Below, piece by piece: positions 57,088 to 64,000 of a stretch of DNA of 64,000 nt. Position 1 is the stretch's first letter, and each line of letters begins with the position of its first letter. The notes under the pieces were generated by a model. It was given only the letters and a program-made list of their open reading frames with translations. It searched no databases and was not told where the DNA came from. Both the position numbers and the translations under genes were made by a program. Location: contig BLJB01000155.1 of assembly GCA_013423325.1 (NCBI GenBank), positions 124,001-188,000 of the forward strand. The letters run 5' to 3'. Origin of the DNA: Usnea hakonensis (Eukaryota > Ascomycota > Lecanoromycetes > Lecanorales > Parmeliaceae).

Positions 57088-57843
57088 TCAATCCAATTCT
57101 ATTGGGTAGTTGAGTTTTTTCCGTGCTCTAGGGATCATATTAATCTCATTACAGTCTTCATTCCGAGCAACCTCCAAGACCCTCACTCCAGCATCTCTCG
57201 CTACCTCAAGTAATCTCTTCACAAGCGGACCCTCTCTTTTCACCGACGGCCATCCATCTAACTCAACCTGTACACGGGACGGTAGACGCTGCAGCACGCC
57301 TTCAAGCAAGCCCGCAGAGAAGCCAGTAAAGAAATCCCTATCGATCCTAAACCCGTTGAAAATATCATGACTCGGATCGCACTCCACAAACACCTTCACC
57401 GTCCTCACAGCCTCCATCCCCTCCAACCCAAGCCCATCATCCACCCTCCACGACTGCGGCGGATTATTCCACCCAGGCCCCAACCTCAGCTCCACAGACA
57501 CCAAAGCCGCACGATACCGCGCCGGCAGTCTGGATATCAGAGGCCGCACTTTGTGCCCGAAGAAGCGGCCGTGGGTCGGGAAGATGCGGAAGGTGTGGCC
57601 GCTGTAGAACACGGAGGAGGCTTCGTGGTGGAGACGGTGGGAGGTGAGGAATATGTTCAGACGGTTACGGGCGGTGATGCCGTAGTTTTGGGGGTTTAGG
57701 TCGATGATTTGGTCGGTTAGGAGGGCGTGGCCAAGGATTTTGAGGCGGAGTTCTGAGGGGAGGGAGAAGAAGGGGAAGGGTTGGTTGGGACGGGGGAGGG
57801 GGGCAATGGCCATGTCAGCTAAGGCATGGGAGAGCGAGGTCAT
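57088..57843 (-). CDS. 2EXR/F-box-like domain protein
   Basis: A 251 aa single-exon frame. Residues about 24-45 (FPFFSLPSELRLKILGHALL) match the short F-box-like/2EXR motif with which many fungal proteins of unknown function begin. The text that follows (NRLNIFLTSHRLHHEASSVF) is the usual continuation, in which a conserved residue pattern leads to HxEA-x-x-xFY. Some such proteins may be SCF substrate adaptors, but most are uncharacterised. There is no TM or signal peptide. It is convergent with RPN11, whose stop is only about 90 bp away. Confidence 0.8.
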   Translation of the reverse strand: MTSLSHALADMAIAPLPRPNQPFPFFSLPSELRLKILGHALLTDQIIDLNPQNYGITARNRLNIFLTSHRLHHEASSVFYSGHTFRIFPTHGRFFGHKVRPLISRLPARYRAALVSVELRLGPGWNNPPQSWRVDDGLGLEGMEAVRTVKVFVECDPSHDIFNGFRIDRDFFTGFSAGLLEGVLQRLPSRVQVELDGWPSVKREGPLVKRLLEVARDAGVRVLEVARNEDCNEINMIPRARKKLNYPIELD

Positions 57844-58315
57844 TTATGGTTCCAATTTGTGTTTGCGAATGGAGTGTTGATAATCGAAGTCGTGCACGTC
57901 GTCTTTGCCGGTAGGGCTGGGATGCTAGCGCGGATCGTTCTCAAATCGCTTTTATATTGACCTGCCATGCATGGAATATTGAAAATTACTTGGTATTTCA
58001 AGGGGTCAGAGGTAAGTTTCGCTAGTTATGATGACCTCTCTTGTGGACCAGAGAGTGCTTCTATGCGGGTGTCAAGCTTGAGAAAGCAATTACGGAAGGT
58101 CTTGGGAGCGCACACTCCGGCCGCACCGCACACTTCGGATCAAAGATAATGCGACCCGGCTTGGCATAGATTTGGCTGCAAAGTGGATATCAAATGACTT
58201 CTTTCTTTCACGAATTATGTATATCAATGAGACGTTACACAGCAACGAGGCCCTATGGTACAGAATACGAAGCGTGACTTTCACCAGAAGGTGCACGGTT
58301 CAAATCGGGCTGTGA

Positions 58316-58933
58316 NNNNNNNNNNNNNNNNNNNNNNNNNNNNNNNNNNNNNNNNNNNNNNNNNNNNNNNNNNNNNNNNNNNNNNNNNNNNNNNNNNNNN
58401 NNNNNNNNNNNNNNNNNNNNNNNNNNNNNNNNNNNNNNNNNNNNNNNNNNNNNNNNNNNNNNNNNNNNNNNNNNNNNNNNNNNNNNNNNNNNNNNNNNNN
58501 NNNNNNNNNNNNNNNNNNNNNNNNNNNNNNNNNNNNNNNNNNNNNNNNNNNNNNNNNNNNNNNNNNNNNNNNNNNNNNNNNNNNNNNNNNNNNNNNNNNN
58601 NNNNNNNNNNNNNNNNNNNNNNNNNNNNNNNNNNNNNNNNNNNNNNNNNNNNNNNNNNNNNNNNNNNNNNNNNNNNNNNNNNNNNNNNNNNNNNNNNNNN
58701 NNNNNNNNNNNNNNNNNNNNNNNNNNNNNNNNNNNNNNNNNNNNNNNNNNNNNNNNNNNNNNNNNNNNNNNNNNNNNNNNNNNNNNNNNNNNNNNNNNNN
58801 NNNNNNNNNNNNNNNNNNNNNNNNNNNNNNNNNNNNNNNNNNNNNNNNNNNNNNNNNNNNNNNNNNNNNNNNNNNNNNNNNNNNNNNNNNNNNNNNNNNN
58901 NNNNNNNNNNNNNNNNNNNNNNNNNNNNNNNNN
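58316..58933. other. Assembly gap (618 N) inside the transposon
   Basis: An uninterrupted run of N. It lies wholly between the two inverted terminal repeats, so the gap probably reflects failure to assemble a repeated element. Confidence 0.98.
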
Positions 58934-59075
58934 CCTTCTGGTCACGCTCCACAGCGGTCTTTTCAGACACCTCAGCGCCGGTGAGCTTTCTCGCATCCGC
59001 TTTACCGTGTTTCTTCTTCTCTTGGAGCATAGTAGCCCATTGGGCCTTTCTTGTAGGCGGGGGTGAGGAGTCCAT
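58934..59075 (-). CDS. Partial open frame inside the transposon, cut by the gap
   Basis: From ATG 59075 the minus strand reads MDSSPPPTRKAQWATMLQEK and then a Lys/Arg/Glu-rich segment (KKKHGKADARKLTGAEVSEK) until the N run. Composition is protein-like, with no motif visible in 47 residues. A second frame from 59095 (MATQAAQWTPHPRLQ) overlaps it and looks less natural. It could be the start of an element-encoded protein or a captured host gene piece. The far side of the gap offers possible C-termini, but they cannot be linked. Confidence 0.35.
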
Positions 59076-59680
59076 TGAGCAGCCTGAGTAGCCATAATAG
59101 CGACTGGTTGTGATAAGACGATGTGGGTGGAAGAGGTGTTGTGGGTGGAAGGTAATGAGGAAGCGAATATGCGGTGTGGATAGAAAGGTACATAGAATTG
59201 GGTGGTGTCTACACTAAAAACGAGGTACCTCGGCAACGCTACTAAGTCCCGCATTATTGTTTATCCGAAGTGTGCGGTGCGGCCGGAGTGTGCGCTCCCA
59301 AGACCTTCCGAAGCAATTATATGTATCACTTTCCTCCCATACTGATATGCGGTAAGAATTAAGAAAAGCCGAGTGGCTCAGGGTAAAGTTGCATGATACC
59401 AAATCAAGTATAGCTTAAGGTAGGAAGGAAGGTAATAGATCAATTTCAAGGTGACTCCAAGAAGTGCCCAAAGCGAGCCTTGAGCAATCTATTTTTTAGT
59501 CTCAATTGGTCAATTGGTTCAAAAACCGGCCTGGCACCATTTTGAAGAACTGTGTTCAATAGTAGTACAGAAAACCTTGGATTTAGCGCCTTTCTTGTGC
59601 TCGAACAAGGTGTCGTCCATTCGAGGAGAACATCGCTTGAAAGTTGGCCTAACATATATGATTCAAGTTTCTACAGAACC

Positions 59681-61103
59681 ATGACCTCGAAAATTCCAGG
59701 CTCCTTTCAGGCGTTGGTAAACTTTGCTCGTGAGAACTCGCCATACTATCGAAAAATTTACGCCGATCTTCCTGAGCAAGTGTCGCAGCTCAATGACGTT
59801 CCAGTGTTGGACCATGCCAGCTTTTGGGTAGCTAACACGGGGATACCGCCTGAAAACCAAGTCGTCACCGCGCCTTTGATTGATGGCGCGGTTTTCAGGA
59901 CAGGGGGTACAACTGCAATTCCCAAAGCCTCGTACTTCACTCGTGGAGAGCTTCGTGAAGGAGCTCAATCCATGGCAGCATGTCTGGATCGCGCTAGTCT
60001 TAGGCCAGGAGACCGCGTTGCCAATATGCTCTATGGTGGGGATCTGTACAAAGGCTTTCTGGACCTGGGTCTCGCTTTGACGAATGCACCAACCCCGAAT
60101 TTTCACCTATCAATTGGGGTCGCGCCATTGGAAAGCCAAGCTTGGACATTACGTACCTACGCTGCGACAGTATTGGTGGCAATGCCGACCATTATGTGCC
60201 GGCTCGCAGACTACTTAGTCGTACATCACCAGAGTATCTCTAGTGTCCGTCTCGTGCTCTATCTTGGAGAATTTTTGCACAAGGATCAGAGAATTCTTCT
60301 TGGTAAAGCGTTTCCTTCCGCTAAAATGGGACCTCTTCAATATGCGTCTGTCGATGGTGGGCCGATTGGACTGCCGGACGACCCTCCTGGGGGGGTTGAT
60401 CAGGACCCTACGTCTTACACGGTCGATAGCGCAAATGCTATTATGGAGTTGATCACAGATACTGGAGATTTGATCACCAAAGAAGGGGTAATAGGGAATG
60501 TTGTAATCACAAACTTGACTCGACGTCTGATGCCTATCATCCGTTACCCGATGGGCGATACAGCTGAATGGATTGAGTATAATTCCCGCAGATTTCGCCT
60601 TTGTGGAAGAGGTGCTATCGGGGTGAGAGTTGGGCCTGCTTCCTGTACGTGTTTTCTGAGTCCATGTTAGTCTTGTGAGCCTGATTCTCAGCTCTGAAGT
60701 ATATCTTGGGGGCATTCATTTCTCAGACGTGTTTCAGGGCTCGCGATGTTTCATTGAGGAAGCAAGACTGACTCTCAAATCACGATTAGATGACACAACG
60801 AGTTTAAAGGAAATAGTCTCGTGTGCTTTGAAGGACGAAAAGGTCAATGGGTTCCAGGTATTATTAAGACGATCGCACGGAATGGACGAGATGGTCTTCA
60901 GAATCGCATGTCAGCCAGGGTACCCGGAAAAAGCATCACAAGAAGTCCAAGCAGAGATGGGAAGAGTCCACGAGGAATGGGCCAAAGAGGTTGCGGAACG
61001 GTTCGTCAACCCGCTCGTTATTGAGTGGGTGTCGGTCCAGGATCTACACTTCAACGCAAGGAGTGGGAAATTAAAGGAGATAGTTGATCTCCGTGTGATC
61101 TAA
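59681..61103 (+). CDS. PaaK/CapK-like adenylate-forming enzyme (phenylacetate-CoA ligase family)
   Basis: Model join(59681..60644, 60700..61103), 455 aa; the 55 nt intron GTACGT ... CTGAAG is needed to rejoin GPAS with LYLGGIHFSDVF. Adenylate-forming signatures are present: P-loop FRTGGTTAIPKASY (residues about 72-85), a YASVDGGPIG motif near residue 225, the A7-type motif RYPMGDTAEW (about 288-297), the hinge region LCGRGAIGVRVG, and a C-terminal small domain with SGKLKEIVDL carrying the candidate catalytic Lys. Family members activate an aryl or acyl acid as its AMP ester, usually to make a CoA thioester. Substrate and pathway here are unknown. This type is common in bacteria and patchy in fungi, so transfer is conceivable. 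It sits 360 bp from the transposon. Confidence 0.82.
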
Positions 61104-61621
61104 GCCATGTCGTCGTGATGTTAACGCAACATTTTCGCATCTCCATATGAACTATAGGCACTGTTTATCGTAGTAGTACTCCTTTTAGCCAGAGAAAAGG
61201 CAGACAAGTCATGGTCTTCAATAGTATTGACAGCCGTTGCTTGGGCGCTTCACTAGCTAAAGTACTATATAGACTGAGTACCAGGCATGAGTGAGTTATA
61301 TGTCGTGCTAACGGAACAGACAAGTCATCAGAACCCTCGATGCCGTTCTTGTTTACACGACTGATAAGACATTGGTCTCCCCAGATGCTTCAACTCCGTG
61401 ATTGTTGTATTGAGGTCAACGGTGTCAAATTTCAAGCGCTGGGTGCAAAACTTTCATGACGAATAAATTGAAGTTTTTAGGAACGAATATGAGGACTGCC
61501 GGCGGATCATTTCGCCGCTGCCGACAGATTTTCCAAATCGGGCGAGGGTGATGAAACTCTCAAGACCCTTGATTTACTCAGCATGAGATGATAAAGCATA
61601 TAGTTTCTTTGCGACTTCAGT
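61104..61621. other. Intergenic stretch upstream of TIM50
   Basis: Promoter region of TIM50 and 3' end of the PaaK-like gene. No gene or motif recognised. Confidence 0.45.
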
Positions 61622-63495
61622 ATGTTGGCGCGAGCTGCTAGACACCCTCTGCGCTCCTCCCGGATTCTAAAACCCCCAATACAGCTCCCCATCTCCTATC
61701 TCCAATCTAGGACCTACGCCAAAAGCAACAAGCCTAAAAAATCGTTCGACCACAAAGCGCCCACCAGCCCCGATCCTACACCTACAAATGTCGCCAGTAC
61801 ACCGAGATCTGTCGAGTCAGCGGTGGGTGCCGCAGGAGTACAAGCTGACTATCCTGCCTTCCAAGGCAGTGGTCAATTTGTGTTACCGGACACCTCAAAG
61901 CTTCAGGAAGAGTACGACGCTATATTGAGCTCAAGATCTGGCAATCAAGCTCCTATACCTGAACATACTCTTGGTCCAACATCCACAAACTCTGCAGAAT
62001 CATATCCATATCCTGCCTACTCCAACAAACAAGATAACTTCGACCCGTCCGTGCCATCTGACGGCAATGCCGCTTCTCAATCCACCTCTCCATCTGCCAT
62101 AGACCCCGCCGAGGCTCGAAGTCAACAGCCCACGCAAGAAAGAAATGGGCCACTACCAGACCTGACACAGGGAATACCGTCTACACTGGACGCAGAAATG
62201 GCGTCGTCCTCCAAGGCAGATCCCACAAGCCTGAACATCACCGAAGATCCATCGCAGCCTGGTATGGAAGGTGGTGGAGGCCTACCAAAGGAAGCTTACA
62301 TATCGTCAATAGAGAGGCGGCGAAATCGGTACGCGTCTTGGGCCCTCGGTACAATAGCATCTTTTCTCGTTACAGGAGTCGTCTATTTGGGAAGAAATTG
62401 GGAATCTGAAGAGGAGGAAAAGAAACACATGGATGCGCCGTCAGGATGGGGCTTTGTCTTGTTCTGGAACCGCGTGAAAGCGCGTTGGACTGGATCGCTG
62501 GATTACTACACGGAGCCGGCTTTCCCCAAGCTACTGCCGGACACGGATCCGGCATGGGAAAGACCGTATACGCTCGTAATAAGTTTGGAGGATATGTTGG
62601 TGCATAGCGAGTGGACGCGAGAGCATGGTTGGAGAATGGCAAAAAGACCCGGTGTGGACTACTTCTTACGATATCTGAGCCAATATTACGAGCTGGTCAT
62701 CTTCACAAGTGTTCCGTCAATGATCGGACACCCCGTGATACAGAAATTGGACCCCTACAGAATTGTCATGTGGCCCCTATTTCGAGAAGCTACAAAATAT
62801 CAGAGCGGCGAGTATATAAAGGTCAGACCTCAATCTATCAATTATTAAGGGCATAGCTGACATCGAGCCAGGATCTCTCCTTTCTGAATAGAAATCTCAG
62901 CAAGATCGTCTTACTTGACACGGTGCCAGCACACGCAAAGCTCCAACCCGAAAACGCAATCATACTCCCAAAATGGAAAGGCGACCTCCAAGACAAAGAG
63001 CTCGTCTCATACATCCCGTTCCTAGAATTCATCGCCACCTTCGACTCCCGCGACACACGGGAAGTCCTCAAATCCTACCAAGGCACCCACATCCCCACCG
63101 AATTCGCCCGCCGCGAAGCCAAGATCCGCGACAAACTCCAGCAGGAAAACGCCCTGGCGAAAGCCAAACGGCCCCGCCGATCAATGGGCTTCCTCAGCAC
63201 CGCCCTCGGCACGAAATCGCCCGCTGGCGCCGGATTGGACGGCGTGGAACACAGCCTCGCGGAGGGCTTGGAGCAGGGGAAGACGTTCCAGGATCAGGTG
63301 AGGGAGCGCGGCCAGAGGCAGTACGAGTTGATGGAGAAGGAGATTCGGGAGAATGGCGATAAGTGGATCCGGGAGATGGCGGAGGAGGAGAAGAAGTTGA
63401 GCGAGGAGGCGATGAGGGGGATGAAGTCTAGTATTACGGGCGTTTTCCCGTTTGGTGGGAGGGGGGTTGGGGTAAAGGGTGCGGAGGGGAAATGA
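61622..63495 (+). CDS. TIM50: Mitochondrial import receptor subunit Tim50
   Basis: Model join(61622..62821, 62872..63495), 607 aa, one 50 nt phase-0 intron. Tim50 is the intermembrane-space receptor of the TIM23 translocase that hands presequence proteins from the outer to the inner membrane. The N-terminus (MLARAARHPLRSSRILKPPI) is a basic mitochondrial presequence. A ~200-residue low-complexity matrix part follows, then one TM (ASWALGTIASFLVTGVVYLG, residues about 237-256). The FCP1/NLI-interacting domain runs from TLVISLEDMLVHSEWTREHG through LVIFTSVPSM to LLDTVPAHAKLQPENAIILP. The phosphatase DxDxT is replaced by SLEDM, as in other fungal Tim50, so it is a binding rather than catalytic fold. 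The C-terminal helical tail has AKRPRRSMG and EMAEEEKKLSEEA. Confidence 0.95.
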
Positions 63496-64000
63496 GTTGT
63501 GATGGGGATTGTGAGACTTGATGTCTGAGAATCAGTTTGCCGCACGTGTCTCTGGATGGGCACGATGAATTTCCACTCATAGCGAGGGTTTGGATCGTGA
63601 TGCGGGGTTTTTGTATTGTATGTGATGGTATCTAGCTATTTGTATACAAAACGTGCCGTTCTTGTAGAAATGAAAGGCCAATCAATGATTGGATTTTTGC
63701 AGGTCATGTGGTTAGGTTACGGAGTACAGTTGCAGGCTATCCTGAATAAAATCCTGGAAGAGGATGGATTTTGGTATTCCATAAGGTATTCTTGAATGAT
63801 TGAATAAGCCTCTTATTTTTTTCCCCTTTGCTTTCCTTTTTTTTTCTTTTCTTTTTGCTTTGTACAGAATAGAATGTCTTACACGGTGGGGGGTGTGCTT
63901 TTCTTACCTCCTCAGATTGCTCTTACCTCCTCAGATTGCTTGACTCCCTTCGTTACAGCGATTGTGATCTGCTCCCCTCACCTGGCAAAATCGTGATACT
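63496..64000. other. TIM50 3' flank; simple repeats, no gene
   Basis: Contains a T-rich run (about 63818-63856) and a direct tandem repeat of about 20 bp with unit TCTTACCTCCTCAGATTGC (about 63902-63942). No coding region seen to the window edge. Confidence 0.5.

Larger units (their letters stand above)
58084..59319. mobile_element. Mutator-like DNA transposon with 48 bp perfect TIRs and 9 bp target duplication
   Basis: The element runs 58093-59310 (1218 bp as assembled, 618 of them N). Its first 48 bases (58093-58140, starting CGGAAGGTCTTGGGAGCGCA) are exactly the reverse complement of its last 48 (59263-59310). The match extends inward to about 61 bp with three differences. Directly outside, both flanks carry the same nine bases AAGCAATTA (58084-58092 and 59311-59319). 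Long TIRs plus a 9 bp target duplication are the marks of the Mutator/MULE superfamily. Perfect TIRs and duplication point to a recent insertion. The true length depends on the gap, so it may be a short non-autonomous element or a longer one carrying a transposase. Confidence 0.85.

Noticed and set aside
58258..58315. tRNA-like 3' half (CTTTCAC loop and GGTTCAAATC T-loop)
   Set aside because: The T-stem and anticodon stem do not pair properly, the D-arm is not formed, and the segment ends in the N gap inside the transposon. Not supportable as a tRNA.
1..64000. CRISPR arrays, bacterial operons, ribosome binding sites or rRNA
   Set aside because: The window is eukaryotic nuclear DNA with spliceosomal introns. 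No regularly spaced repeats or rRNA-like sequence were seen.

Overview
The window is nuclear DNA of a filamentous ascomycete (Pezizomycotina). Genes are compact and cut by many 43-150 nt introns with GTA/GTG donors and CTAAC/CTGAC-like branch sites. Conserved eukaryotic housekeeping genes sit beside families typical of filamentous fungi: an importin of the Kap120/importin-11 group, PEX2, RPD3, RPN11 and TIM50, then DUF6536 membrane proteins, a 2EXR/F-box-like protein, a pisatin-demethylase-like P450, a fungal O-methyltransferase and a TRANK1-like helicase. The class cannot be fixed from the sequence alone. The assembly has two gaps, 2 N at 21.37 kb and 618 N at 58.3-58.9 kb.

Layout. 0-3 kb: KAP120 (minus, cut by the left edge) and PEX2 (plus) diverge from a 300 bp spacer. 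3-13.9 kb is gene-poor: two decayed genes (3.9-4.4 and 5.1-6.7 kb), one unknown single-exon gene (7.0 kb) and a small secreted protein (9.35 kb). 14-20.8 kb is one very large SF1 helicase/TPR gene of the TRANK1 type. 21-22.6 kb is low-complexity C-rich then G-rich DNA. 22.6-25 kb is a multi-pass membrane protein of unknown function. 27.1-31 kb is an O-methyltransferase and P450 tandem pair. 31.6-38.5 kb holds two copies of a MITE-like repeat around a large secreted, tail-anchored glycoprotein gene and an AT-rich island. 41.6-42.9 kb is an unknown His/Gln-rich protein. 43.6-44.2 kb carries the broken carrier-protein end of a polyketide synthase. 44.2-49.7 kb is nearly empty apart from a perfect 30 bp palindrome. 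49.8-52.1 kb is a DUF6536 membrane protein. 53.3-57.8 kb is a conserved block: RPD3 and RPN11 (divergent) and a 2EXR-type protein. 58.1-59.3 kb is a transposon with 48 bp perfect terminal inverted repeats and a 9 bp target duplication (Mutator-like), containing the large gap. 59.7-61.1 kb is a PaaK/CapK-like adenylate-forming enzyme, and 61.6-63.5 kb is TIM50.

How it fits together. Conserved housekeeping blocks at both ends enclose a roughly 40 kb accessory stretch with specialised-metabolism genes (intact OMT and P450, dead PKS fragment), membrane and secreted genes of unknown function, mobile repeats and several gene ruins. The most notable items are the Mutator-like element, the MITE family, the eroded polyketide locus, the TRANK1-like helicase with an added CCCH-like finger and IQ-like motif, a GC-AG intron in RPN11 and the 30 bp palindrome. 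Gene models below were built by reading splice sites and checking phase arithmetic by hand. No database search was possible.
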